A stretch of DNA of 64,000 nt, from positions 1,901,183-1,965,182 of the forward strand of contig NW_020194512.1 of the NCBI RefSeq assembly GCF_002865645.1, read 5' to 3'. The notes beneath the pieces were generated by a model that was given only the letters and a program-made list of their open reading frames with translations, was not told the DNA's origin and did no database searches. Below, piece after piece: positions 9,706 to 21,937 of the stretch. The position numbers and the translations under genes are program-made. Each line of letters starts with the position of its first letter. The first letter of the stretch is position 1. The DNA comes from Hyaloscypha bicolor E. Lineage: Eukaryota > Ascomycota > Leotiomycetes > Helotiales > Hyaloscyphaceae.

Positions 9706-12151
9706 ATGGAGAAAGCACACAAAGCAGTCGATGCCGTCGTCGATGGCGTAAAGAAAGTAGCCATTGGCAATGAAAAGAAGGCAAAGGCAAAGAAGGAAAA
9801 AGGAGGGGATGGCGGGGCAGAGGGGCCTCTTGGTAGGAGTTTCCGAACTCAATTCTACCACCATGCTAACAAGTTTGGCATCTAGAGATGAAGCCCGCCC
9901 CTCAATTCCTCGACACTCGTCTTAAATTATTCGAGAAATTGAAGGCGAAGTTCGACGCGGAAATTGCTGCGAAACCTCGAGAAGCCATCACTATCACTTT
10001 GGCAGATGGATCAGTCAAAGCCGGCACATCGTGGGAGACGACACCCGCGGATATTGCCAAGGGTATATCGAACAGTCTATTCAAGCGTACGGTTGTGGCG
10101 AAGCTGAATGGAGATCCCGGACAACTGTGGGACCTAGAGAGACCATTGGAGGCCAGTTGTAAGCTGGAGTTACTGTCTTTCGACGATGAGTTGGGCAAGA
10201 AGGTTTTCTGGCACTCGAGTGCGCACATACTTGGTGAAGCTTCTGAACGACGATTCGGGTGCAGCCTGTGCATTGGACCTCCAATTGAGAGTGGTTTCTA
10301 CTACGAGATGGCTTTGCCAGAAGGAGCCCCTGTTCATGAATCGGATTGGAAGCCATTGGAGACATTGGTCAGTCAAATTGTGAAGGAAAAGCAACCCTTC
10401 GAACGTCTCGTTCTCTCAAAAGAAGACCTGCTTGAGATGTTCTCGTACAACAAGTACAAGCAACACATCATCAAAGACAAGATCAAGGACGGAGAGTTCA
10501 CCACGGTTTACCGGAACGGACCTCTTATCGATCTCTGCCGTGGCCCTCATGTTCCGAATACTGGCAGAATCGAGTCATTTGCAATCATGAAAAACTCAGC
10601 ATCGTATTTCTTGGGCGACAAGGACAACGACTCTCTTCAGCGAATCTATGGCGTGTCATTCCCCGACAAGAAGCAAATGACGGAGCACAAAAAGTTTTTG
10701 GAAGAAGCAGCAAAGCGAGACCACCGTAAAATTGGCAAGGACCAAGAGCTATTCTTCTTCCATGAACTGTCGCCTGGATCAGCGATGTGGTTACCCCACG
10801 GAATGCGAATATACAACACACTCATGCAATTCATCAAGGATGAGTACTGGAAGCGTGGCTTCAACGAGGTCCTCTCTCCAAACATGTATAATTCCACATT
10901 ATGGAAGACGTCTGGTCATTGGGACTACTACAAGGACGACATGTTCACCTTTGCGGTTGACAAGGAGACATTCGCGCTGAAGCCAATGAATTGTCCAGGG
11001 CATTGTCTCATGTTCGATCACCGTGAGAGAAGCCACCGGGAGTTGCCTTGGCGAGTTGCAGACTTTGGTGTGCTCCATCGTAATGAAGCTTCTGGAGCGT
11101 TGTCAGGTCTTACGCGAGTCCGAAGATTTCAACAGGACGACGCCCATATCTTCTGCCGAGAAGACCAAATCAAGGACGAGATCACGGGTGCATTCGACTT
11201 CCTGAATAGAGTATATGGTCTATTTGGATTTACATTCAAGATGAAGCTCTCCACGAGACCAGATCCCTATATGGGCAAGCGAGAAGTGTGGGACATGGCA
11301 GAGGAAAAACTTCGTTCTGCATTGGATGAATTCATCCCCGGAGGTTGGGAACTTAACGAGGGCGATGGAGCTTTCTACGGACCGAAAATCGATATTACCA
11401 TCATGGATGTTCTAAGACGGGAATGGCAGACGGCTACGATCCAATTGGACTTTCAGCTTCCTCAAAACTTTGGTCTTGAATACATGACGTCTGAAGTGGT
11501 CGTCAAGCTGAAAGAGGATGGAGAGAAAGTTGTGAAGCCGAAGGTTGAGGAGCCCAAGAAGGCCGTAGAGGTTGTGGGCCCAAATGTGAAGAAGGAGAGA
11601 GTCATCAAGCCCCTCACACCAGGCTGTGCACGTCCTGTCATGATCCATCGAGCCATTGCAGGCAGCATTGAGCGTTTCACGGGTATTTTGATAGAACACT
11701 ACGGGGGCAAGTGGCCATTCTGGCTGAGTCCTCGACAAATTTTGGTGATCCCAGTTGGAGTTGGATTTTATGACTATGCAAAGGAGGTCCAGAGCATTTT
11801 CAAGGATCAGCGTATGTATGTTGATGTCGACCTCAGCGGCAACACTCTTCAAAAGAAGATCCGCACGGGGCAGTTGGCTCAATATAACTTCATTTTCGGT
11901 AAGCCATGTCAAGAATCTTATTATTTTCTGTGCTAAACATCTATGTAGTCGTCGGCGACCAAGAGATGAATGGAAGAGAAGTCAACGTTCGGAACCGTGA
12001 TGATACTTCGAGCCAAGACCGTGGAAAGCCAGTGCCATTGCAGGAAGCTATCACGAAGCTCGTGGCACTTCGGGACGAGCGGAGATCAGATAATCCCTTT
12101 CCGGGAGATGCGAAGGTGGAGAAAGAGAAAGAAGCCAAAGCTAAGGCTTAG
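9706..12151 (+). CDS. THS1: Threonyl-tRNA synthetase
   Basis: Exons 9706-9832, 9886-11898 and 11949-12151; 780 residues. It charges tRNA-Thr with threonine and clears mischarged Ser-tRNA-Thr. The order is: a 43-residue Lys-rich N-terminal extension; a TGS domain (about 80-140); the editing domain starting at [10 protein letters not shown] (about 152); the class II catalytic core with NCPGHCLMF, motif 2 ([15 protein letters not shown]) and motif 3 (near [12 protein letters not shown]); and the anticodon-binding domain ([13 protein letters not shown] to the end). A charged linker (about 585-615, [20 protein letters not shown]) sits within the catalytic region, as in other fungi. No clear mitochondrial presequence is seen at the chosen start, so this is probably the cytosolic form. 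The C-terminal 15 residues are Lys/Glu/Ala-rich. Confidence 0.97.
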
Positions 12152-13455
12152 GTTGAGGGATTTTGCTTACGACCTGGGGGGGGGGTTGCTGGATGGGCAG
12201 AGCTGTGTTATTGTATGAGGTGACTTTTTTTTCTTTCTTCCAAAGTTGTGATGCAGTTAGATACTGTACCAAGACTTGCATGGAGAAGAAACGAGTTGCG
12301 TGGCGTAGTGGAGATGAATGAATGAATGAATAATGTTGATTTTTGACCAATGATGTTGGGCCATGCATCGCCTACCTGATTTTAGGGTCCTGGATCCTGG
12401 GTCCTCGGTCCACCCGTTGATTTGAGAGGAGGGGAGAGTGTGGGCGGTGGGTTGGAGTTGCGGGAGATCCGCAGGCTACTGAATGAAAGCGAATCAACAG
12501 CGGGCTGACGTAACAGCGCTCTCATTCCACGAGTATGGAGTGGCGTCGTCTCCAGAGCAGAAAATAGGCAGTGAAGTGCAGTGGAGATGAAGATGGTCAG
12601 AAGAGCGCGCCAAAAGGATGGATGGATTTGCGGATCGTGATCAGCTGGCCGCTTGTCCCCCAGATTGTCCTGGCCGCCTTGGTACAACAGTAGGCGGCGG
12701 CTCCATTCGCAAATCCAGTCTCCAGTCCTCAGCCTTCAGCCTTCGGTCTTCACTCCTGCTGGGAGTCTGGGCTGCATTTGTACTGCGCCGGGGCGGGCTC
12801 TGATCTGTCTGTTTCTGAGGGGCATCACGGTTGCATGGCCCGGATGGCCGGACAGGCACCGCAAGCAAGAGCAGTGGCCACCTGAAAGACTCAAGACTCA
12901 AGAGACGTTTGGAATCCGGAATAATATGCAGTTGTGAGCGTAAGCAGGCTATGTGCAGCAGCCAAAGCACCGACGGCAGCGCCTTGCCTCATCCGTGGCT
13001 GGGGTAGCGGGCGACGTCATCAAGAGCAACGCCAACCGAGACACGAGCTAAGTACACAACACTCCTCTCCCATTCCTGGCCCTTTCCATTGCCCTTCCCT
13101 TCGCATTGATCCTTGGCCACAGCCAGCTGCCTTCTCTTCACCGTTCCCAGAATATTCCTTCGAAGCCGCTCTGGCTTTGGCTGTCGCTGCTCGGACCAGC
13201 ATTGTTCTTTGCCCCTGTGGTAGTCTCAGCATCAAGCACCGAAGATTGCTTCGTCTGATCAGAGAAGTCCAGACTTGAACCCCCAAACCCATAGCTGCGC
13301 CAATCGGCTCGGGCTCCGCCTCCGCCTGAGGTAAGGTCCTGCCCAAATGGCAATTGCTAAACTTCTTTCTCCATCATGGAGCTGTCTGTTAACGTGTTGA
13401 AACGAATCTAGTTCGAGGCCGACTTCCTAAGACACTACGTCAGACAAACACCACA
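12152..13455. other. Intergenic region and 5' leader of SLM1
   Basis: No gene is supported. The region holds a run of ten G at 12176-12185, a (GAAT) microsatellite at 12315-12332 and a CRE-like GACGTCAT at 13013-13020. A likely 5'-UTR intron of the next gene spans 13331-13411 (GTAAGG donor, AATCTAG acceptor) and ends 44 bases before the start codon. Confidence 0.5.
12315..12332. repeat. GAAT tetranucleotide microsatellite
   Basis: Four tandem tetramers downstream of the threonyl-tRNA synthetase stop, probably in its 3' UTR. Confidence 0.7.
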
Positions 13456-16359
13456 ATGGCGTCCCTTAATGCAAACTCCACCATCCCTCCTCCTTCCCTG
13501 CAATACCTCGAAAGAGGTTACGGAGCGAGCAGTACTCGATCGAATCTGCTGCCTGCCACTGCGGCAACAGATTTTGGATCCGGCTCAACACCAGGCAACC
13601 CCATAGACACATCACCGCTGGCACAATCCGCCGCACACAACGGTCGCTTTAACGAGGAGTGGGACGCAAGCCAGCGGGGCAGTTCGATCATCGACGGTCC
13701 AATGCAGCGGTCCAACTCTGTCATGTCGCAGGGCGACACCCTGATCCCGTCGAGGGGAGGAACTCTAAAGAAGAAGGCCTCCCTGCGAAGAACAGGCTCC
13801 TTGAAGAGAACCTCGAGTCGCCGAAGCTCGAGAGCTGGGAGTGTTCGAAGCCTGGTCCTCCAAGCTCCGGGAGACATAGATGAAATGCATAGTGCATTCT
13901 TCTCTCCCGTACCTACCAGCGGCAATCCGACGGAAATCCTAGCAAATAGATTCCAAGGTATTTAGTGTCCTATCGACCCAGTATAATACTGATACCTTGT
14001 CAATAGCTTGGCGCAAAGTCCTCAAGGATCTCATTACATATTTCCGAGAGATTCAAGCGAGCTATGATCATAGATCAAAGACCCTCTTAAAGATTTCAAA
14101 TGTCATCAACAACACCTCTGCACCGCCCATATTCCTCCAATCCAGCGGCCTTGATGATGCTGTACAGGTTCTACGCACTTACCACAAGTCTTCCGTCATG
14201 GAGGCCAACAAGTCGAAAGAAATTGAGAATGATGTCATTCTGGCCCTTACTGGACTGCGAAGTGATCTAAATCAGAAGATCAAGGAGATCAAGAACCTCT
14301 CTGGTGATTTCAAGAACTCGGTGGAGAAGGAAATCGAGAATACGCGCAGAGCCGTGAATGATCTGCAAGAAGCATTGGGACAGTCTGATGTTGACACCGC
14401 CCAGATGACTGGAAAGAAGGACCCATATCTGCTTAAGCTTGCTGTGGATCGCCAAGTTGAGAAGCAGATCGACGAAGAGAACTATTTACACCAAGTAGGC
14501 GTGCTTACCTTTAGCCATAGAATTTTCACTAACTTTGAATAGGCGTATCTCAATCTCGAGGCCTCTGGGCGAGAACTTGAGGCTATCGTCGTTGGCGAAA
14601 TCCAGAAATCTTACAATGCTTACGCTGGTATATTAAAGCGTGAAGCAGATGCGGCTTATTCTACCATGGAAGAGCTGCGTACTGGTCCTATTGCTATGCC
14701 AAAGGACCATGAATGGAATGCCTTCATTAAGAATGACGAGCACTTTGTGGATCCAGGTATACCTGTCCGAGAAGCTCAGAATATTCATTACCCAGGCAGG
14801 GATAATGAGCTTGCACAGGAGGTACGAGCGGGTCTCCTGGAACGGAAGAGCAAATATCTCAAGTCGTATACAGCTGGTTGGTAAGCTGTTACCTCCCACC
14901 TTAGCGCTTTCTTTCCCCGAACAGCGTGCAATATTAACAATCTGCAGGTATGTACTTTCGCCAACTCATCTCCATGAGTTCAAGTCTGCGGATAAGACCG
15001 GAGCTCCTATTATGTCTCTGTACCTGCCTGAACAAAAGCTGGGGTCTCATTCCAGCGAGGGCTCTTCTTCGAACAAATTCATGCTAAAAGGTCGTCAAAC
15101 CGGATCTATGCACCGCGGCCATTCCTGGGTGTTCAGAGCCGAGTCATATGACACAATGTAGGTATCCCTTACTCATTCTGAACTATGTTTATTCTCTCAA
15201 CAAATTGTAATAGGCTTTTGCTGATTTGCTCGTTGCTTAGGAGCGCTTGGGTAAGCTTACTCGTTCTCCCCACTCATCGAGTTGGAAATTGCAATGGGAT
15301 CCCTAGTCTTAAAATAAAGCTAACCTACATGAAAAGTATGATGATATCAAGATATTGACATCGCAGTCCCCTCAAGACAGACAAAATTTTGTTCGCCAGC
15401 ATGCTCGCAGTATCAGTGGAAACTCGCAGAAGGCTGGCTCGATAAGCTCTGATGGGATTATGGACGAAGAGGATGAGGAGCCATTTTCTGCTACCAACTC
15501 AGCTGTTGTGGCCCCGGGACCAAAGCCAGACGAGCCAAAACGTCCCCAGCCAGGTGGGCGATTTCCTTCTCAACTGTCCATCGACACGTTGTCACAAAGA
15601 GGCTTACAAGCTCCTCTCTCGCCATCTAGTGGAAGTTCCGGTTTCGGAGATGTCCAAGATCGCAATGTAGTTGCTGCTGCTAGCTCTTTGCCCGGTAGTG
15701 GAGTAGGAAACCATTATGGAGCCGATCCATCATCCCCTACACATGCTGCTTTGGTCAACCGACAAGCCGAGGAAGACGGCATCAATCCTTACACATCTCA
15801 ACCAATACATAACGCCGCCCAGAATCACACTTCAAACGTACCAGCCGTTGGTGGTCTTGCTATCGCTGGGGTTGGAGCTGCTGCAGGAGTTGCAGGCTCA
15901 GAAGCATACCGCCATCACGAGGATGAAAAAGCTGCGGAAATGTACCGACAGGAACAAGAACAACAAGCGGCTCTCGAATCATCAGCTGTTGCTGCACCGG
16001 ATACCTACGAGCACGAATCCGAACGAAAGGCAGCACATGAGGCCGTCATATTTGCAGCTCCAGATGTCCCTATCACATCTTCGAATTTCATATCTGGCGG
16101 ACGTAGTCAAGGAGATGTCAGCAGTGTCGGCACTGATTTGACGAAGGGGGCGTTCCTGGAGCAGGCTCCAAACGGACCCAAAATCACAGCAAACCCGTCG
16201 GAGGCTGTGCTCAGACCTTTGACTGAGGACACCCGACCAAGTCTGGCTGCGGGGCAGAATCACCAAAGTGTGAAGAGCATCAGTCAATTGCACGTCCCAG
16301 GCGAGTTTCCAAGGACCAATACGGAGTCCGGAGAGGCAACAAGTGTCCTTCCAGCATAG
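13456..16359 (+). CDS. SLM1: SLM1/SLM2-type BAR and PH domain protein, TORC2 effector
   Basis: Six exons: 13456-13957, 14007-14494, 14543-14880, 14948-15157, 15241-15250, 15337-16359; 856 residues. Slm proteins bind PI(4,5)P2 and TORC2 at the plasma membrane, relay membrane stress to Ypk kinases and shape actin and eisosomes. Order: a disordered Ser/Arg-rich N-terminus (1-165, with LKKKASLRRTGSLKRTSSRR), an F-BAR-like coiled coil (about 168-430), a PH domain (about 442-520; GWYVLSPTHLHEFKSAD to MSAWYDDIKIL), then a long disordered tail with low-complexity Ala/Gly and acidic stretches. The fifth exon is only 10 bases and supplies the MSAW part of the last PH helix; skipping it would break the frame. 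A 5'-UTR intron is likely at 13331-13411. Confidence 0.92.
15241..15250 (+). other. SLM1: 10-base microexon of SLM1
   Basis: GAGCGCTTGG lies between an acceptor ending TTGCTTAG (15240) and a GTAAGC donor (15251). Joined to AT from the exon before and TAT from the exon after, it restores M-S-A-W-Y at the expected Trp position of the C-terminal PH helix. The phases (2, then 0) work only with these exact edges. Confidence 0.8.
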
Positions 16360-16996
16360 ATAGACCGTTTTTGGGGGGCAGTCGTACATAGCTGTAAAAT
16401 AGTTCTAGGGTGGGTTGGGCTAGCGATTTTGGAAGACGGCCCGGAAGACGGAGTCCAAGGTATATAAGAATTGATGATATTTTACTTTCTTTTAAACGAA
16501 TGGAATTAATAATACCGATACTATCTCCCATGCCCTCGATGCCCTCTTTGTTGATTTCGAGCTACTTTCACAAGATCACTACCAAAGCATAAGCATCATC
16601 TCTTCTGGTTGAAGTCCTCTTCGAAGATAGTTCAGACTGCAGTCCTGTCGAATCCTAGACCACGCTTGTCACAGTAGAATGAGGCAAACAAGTGAATTGG
16701 AAGACATTTATATAGTTCCTGGAAATGCTAAGTAGAAGCAGGCGGGTTTTGTTCTAGACAGACAGGTGTCGGGGTTTCAAGAATGTAAGACATGCGAAGA
16801 GGGTAGCTAAATCTCCAATAATATTCCTCTGTATTACAATCACAATTCTCAGCAAACATGCCCGTGGCTCCTGACACGGCACGATGTGAACCTCAACCCT
16901 AGGACTCCGGATCCGAAACGCCGTCGCTTCCAGGAATGCAACAGCAAAACCCTCCCTATCCAGACCTAAAAAACTCACAATTGGAGAGAAACGTCT
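16360..16996. other. Convergent 3' region between SLM1 and LDB17
   Basis: About 640 bases with no supported gene. It holds the 3' ends of both neighbours. A TATATAAG motif at 16460-16467 has no gene suitably placed after it. Confidence 0.5.
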
Positions 16997-18587
16997 CTAT
17001 TCGGCTGCTTCACTCTCCAAATTCCCAGACGAGGGTGTCGACTTTAACCTCGTCCTCCTACGTGGAGGTGTTTTTGGAGGTAATTTCTTGATCCCGTTAA
17101 CTTGAATGGACGGAGGTACTGGAGGCGGCGCGTGTCTTCTACTTCTAACTGGAGGTGGTGGCTTCTTTTTGACTTCTACCACCACCTCTGCCTCGGATTT
17201 AGGACTGTCTTCATCATGACCGTGCACATCATGCTCGAACTCTGTCTTCCTGCTTGGTGTTTGCACACCGGGTTTTTCCATCACGGCCGCCACGTTTACA
17301 ACACTTATCGAGCTCGCCGTGTCTGTCGGCGAGAGGGAGATTCCCAAGAGCTTACGAGCAACTTCTCCCTCGCTGATATCTTCCTGTTGTAGCCAATCAA
17401 TCTGTGAGACACGATTCACTAAACGGACCGTAGTCTCGTCCGCTGGTTCCCAATGTGCATTTGTCGAGCCTCCCAAGATGCTGAGGACCTTCACAATTTC
17501 ATCTCGTTTGTAGTGTGGAGGTTGATGGAGCTGTGTGTGGGCTAGCAATGGGTAGAGGACCCGTAGATATGTGTGACGTAAGGATACTAATTCGTTGGGG
17601 AGATCAAGGAGGTTGCGAATTATGACATCGAGCAGGACACGCAAATCGTTGGTGTAGAAGTACTCATGCGTCGCTCGAGTTGTGAAGAGAAGATATAGCA
17701 GCTTGAGTATTAGGAGTTGGAGAGAGGTTTCGGTCTCGCGGTTGAGGAGGAGAATGATGTTCTCTCCGAACGTCATGTATGATGAGCCGTGCAAGGAGAG
17801 AAGTTTGATGACTCGGTTTGTCAAGCGGTGGAGCGTTGGATGAGCGTCCGTTGGTGAAGCTGTGGCTGCCACCATCCACTGCTCGTTGAGGACCAGCTGT
17901 GAAATGTTAGCTGGCCATCAGAACCTGAGGGAAAGCTCACGTTACCAAAACTCGAATGACTGGGTAATGATATGGATCATCAACATCGTCAGAAAGCTCC
18001 TCTATGATATTGAAGAGGCAAACTACAAAGTCATCATCCGCACAGCCAAGGTCCTCTGCCGAAATTCGCTGCACTCTTGACATCTCGTACAGCAGCTCCA
18101 ATAGTAACCGGTGCAATCGGGCATCATCCCTCTTTCCCAGCTTGATCAGCTCTATCAACCTTGGAAAACAGCCCTCCTTATTCATCATCTCGAATGTAGG
18201 CTCGTTCTCCTTGCCATCGAACAGTAGGAAGCTGGCTATTACGTGTAGGCTCGCCGGTTCGTCCTCCTGCATCAAGCTATAGACAATCTGAATCCGCACA
18301 TAGCCTTTATTTACCTCGAACAGCTCGCTCTGCAGGAGTTTCTGCGAGCATCGGGCGACATCGTACTCGGAGTGGAGGTACTCGTCTTTGAAATTGGTTG
18401 TGAAATGAAGATAGGTTCGCAGCGCATTATCGATCAATTGATGCGAGGGGCACTTTGCAGATACAATGTCGTCAAGCTCTGGAATTCAACAATCGTTAGC
18501 AGCCGCGGCACCTGCGGGGAGGGCTGCGGCGCAATTACCGTCCCAGAATTGCTGTTCGCTTTCAAGGGTGTACTCCAGCGTCTCCAT
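16997..18587 (-). CDS. LDB17: Ldb17/Dip1/SPIN90-family actin regulator
   Basis: Exons 18587-18539, 18478-17946 and 17896-16997; 493 residues. Members activate the Arp2/3 complex without a pre-existing filament and seed branched actin at endocytic patches (S. pombe Dip1, yeast Ldb17, animal SPIN90). Residues about 1-340 are the Leu-rich armadillo-like domain, opening with [20 protein letters not shown] and continuing through [20 protein letters not shown] and [24 protein letters not shown] helices. The C-terminus is basic and proline-rich ([20 protein letters not shown]) and could bind SH3 domains, as in Ldb17. I start at 18587 because METLEY matches family N-termini; an in-frame Met at 18704 would add 39 residues. 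Confidence 0.88.
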
Positions 18588-20695
18588 CGTCAACCAATGG
18601 TGAGGATGCGCTCTGCTATCGAAGAAGCATAACGAAAAGAGAGTGCCGAGCAGCAGAGTAGGATGCTGGAGAGAGTTCGGGGCGATAGTGGGAGGTGTGC
18701 TCACTTGGTGGTTGGAAACCCTGTCATGTCGATTAGGTCAAGCAACCACGCCCGTTCCCAGTAGCGTCGGGCTCAGTTTCGGCTGTCTCATAAGGACAAG
18801 GCTGTGTGTGGCTGGGAAAGACGAGGCTACGAGGCTGGCCAAATTAAATTAACCAATAGAAGACTTACATCAGAGGAGCATCTTTTGAAAACTACAACAG
18901 GATTGATCTTGCAAGCTCTTGGCAGATATTCTTTCACTAGAACTACCTATTGCTAGTTTATAGCAAGGGACTGTCCTAAGGCTTGCATCTCGAAGTCAAA
19001 TTCGCGGACATGCACTGAGATATTGGCCTCTAGACTGTTTTACACCTTGTTATCCACTCCGTTTACCAGGTTGAAACTGAATTCAAAAAGGCTCCGCCTT
19101 GCAAGTCCTAGAAACCAGTTCATAATGGTTCCCTCAGTTGTACCATGATCATGAGTCAAATCCACTTTGCTCGGAGGGGGAGGTTGGACTTGGCGGGAAC
19201 AAGGATTGGGGGGTTTGCCGCCCTGAGCCCAACGAAGTTCGAAGTAAGGAGCCCCAGTAAAGGCCTTGCTACGATGTCTGCCTTGAAGGCCATGTGCAAA
19301 GTACTTGATCCACCCTTGCAGGGCTTTCTGATGGAAGAATGCGTGCAATACGGGCCTCACGAGCCATGCATAGTGAGTTTTCATTGCGTCACCAATCTGA
19401 TACGTCTCCAATACAGTATTGTCATTGCGGAACTGCTTGAGGAAAGTCGGAGTATTGCCCGCGGTAAGGAACTCCTTGACTTCGTACTCTACTTCGGTGT
19501 ACTAGCAGGTGTGATTTGGAAAGCCTGGATCATGGGTGTCTTATCGTAATGAACATCTTTCTTGCACTTCTCATCGAACCAATATTTATTGACAGCTAAG
19601 TATCTACCGCTTGGAGTTTGTAAGAAGGTGTCTCGCTCATCGTACCGCTCGGTATCGGTAGTCTATGAGGTTGGGGTGAGAGGAGCATCGCGCGGTTTCG
19701 TAGCTCGGTCCTGAAGTGCGAATGTTAGCAGAGTCTAGCGCAGAAGGAAAGGTGATTACCTTCCCAGGGCTTTCTAGGGCTATGAGCTAGGCCAGCTCCT
19801 CCTAAGCTTCATCCGCTCTTGTGGACGGTCTTGGAAGGTTTGCTTCAGGTATGGGATGACACTGAAGAGCGCGGATTTCGTCGAGGGATAGAAAGAGAAG
19901 CTTGACGTCGAGGTTGTCGTGTTCGCGTTTGGTATGGACAAACAGCGAGTAATCTCGCATTTGGTTAAGAGATATTGATAAGGGTATGCAGGCTTCACGT
20001 CGAGTTTGTCGTGGCAGCCAGCGAAAAGTGCAAATAATGATCAAGAAGCTTCTCTTCAGCCTCTATTCCTACTGTCCACACTGCCTGGAACATGTGCAAC
20101 TTTTGTGCGAGTAATATACCCTTGCAATGAGTGTAACCTCGAGCAAGTCTTGCCCCCGGACACAAAGACACGACCAACGCACAATTCTAAGTACTTGGTA
20201 CTTGAAATATTCACACGATACTGATTCTCGCAGTGTGAGGCTGGGCTGTTCGTGGAAAGAAAATGTTCACCACGGCGTCTAGTGACATAGCTCCTCTCAA
20301 GCTCTCCGCAAATTTGTATGGGGCCAGCCTGGCTGTGAGTTTTGCGCACTTGGTCTGTTCCTTGTTCATACCTTGTTAGACGAGAGCAGGCAAGTTTCTG
20401 GGTTCTTTTTCACTGAATTTCTCGAGTTTGTTGAGGGCTGTGTTCAAGCTGAGAGGAAATAGTGTGTTGGTCAGATATCATCAGTTCAATGGGCGTGAAA
20501 CCCCAATCGCCACTATGCCCTTGTTTCGAAACCTGGTCTTGGAGCGCAATGCTTGGGTACAGGTAATTCTTAAGTTTAAGAAGTAACTTCATGGGTAGAA
20601 GGTATGGGTCTGGGGTGCTAATACGCTAAAGGCGAGCTCGCGAGTCAAAATTTCGTTTTCTTTCTCCACGAGCTCGAATGTACTTTATGGGCCAT

Positions 20696-20730
20696 CCAAA
20701 CCCCGATCTCAATGTGTGGTAGGGGTTTGG
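20696..20730. repeat. Perfect 9-bp hairpin
   Basis: CCAAACCCC and GGGGTTTGG form a perfect stem around a 17-base loop. It is not a terminator of any gene I can identify. It may be chance or part of a non-coding transcript. Confidence 0.5.
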
Positions 20731-21914
20731 AAAGTGTTACCTTTCTTCTTCATGTTCTTAACATCTTCTCTCCTGTTACACACGCTTCAGGAATATAGTA
20801 CTAAGTGACAGCCACTCGATTGGGAACCTTGACGGAGGCGTCCACTGAGGAGTCGTTCTGTCCACCTTGACAAGAGGCCCTGCCGGTCCGAGTCGATTTT
20901 GTGATGGTTCGCAGCCTTTTGTGGAATGCAGGTTGGGCCTAAAGCAGCGCAGGGCGCTTAGCAATTGAAGAGACCCCCGCACAGGCCATCAATCTACCAA
21001 AGCGGCACAAAAGTAGCTCGAGAGGCAGAGCCTCTTCAACATCCGCACTCTCCACAGCATATTAAATTTCTGACTGTGGGTGACCTTAAATTAAATCTTG
21101 CTGCATGGCCCTCAAGCACTCGCCGGGCGGGATCAACGGCCCGCGCTGCATTGACCTCTCTTTGGTATTAGCTGCCTTAGTTGGGCGACATCCGTATCTC
21201 GTGCTGAAGTCCCCTGCATAGGACATGCATGATGATGGGCCACATTTGAGCGGCCGATTGGGCATTGTTCCGCAGAGGGTGTGGGGGATTCAATCATCGA
21301 ATTTGAGCTTGCAATCGTGATTTTGTTGATGGGGAGAAGTATTCGACCAGGGACGGGAGTAGTAATAGCACTGGATATCTTTTCGCAAAAGGCCCGTCAT
21401 GCACGGTTTTCAAGATGAAGAAGTGCGATATTGACCTGCCGTTGCGATCTTGAACGCTCCTCCAAATGCCACTGGTGCTAGGATCATTCTTCGCAGTACG
21501 CCGCATCCCCCAAATGCGCCACCCGTGTAAGGTGATTGGGCGCGTCGAGGCTCCGATTCTTCAGCGTCGATCCATCTCAGAGGCTCCTCGGTGGGGCATG
21601 GCGGGTGACGCTGCGCTCGAAATCGAATAGGGACAGCAGGTTTCACGCCTCACATTCGAACGAGGTTGACAGCAGCACAGGGTTTCGTTCAGCTGCCGCA
21701 TGCTGTCCACAAGGCGGGGATACTTCCTCGAGAGCCTGCAAATGGCGTCTGCAATGCTGAAGGCGGCGGGAGCATCATGCAAGGCGCGAGAACCTGAGGG
21801 AGATCGACCCATCTCTCAACGCTATTTACGCAAGCCCTAAGCCGCCCGGGGAACAATGACCGATCCCATCAAACTGTGACGGGAGTAGACTTAATTTGGG
21901 CGTAATAATTGGCT

Positions 21915-21937
21915 GGCTCGTTCCCAGCGAACGAGCC
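21915..21937. repeat. Perfect 8-bp hairpin
   Basis: GGCTCGTT and AACGAGCC pair around the 7-base loop CCCAGCG. Its role is unknown. Confidence 0.5.
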
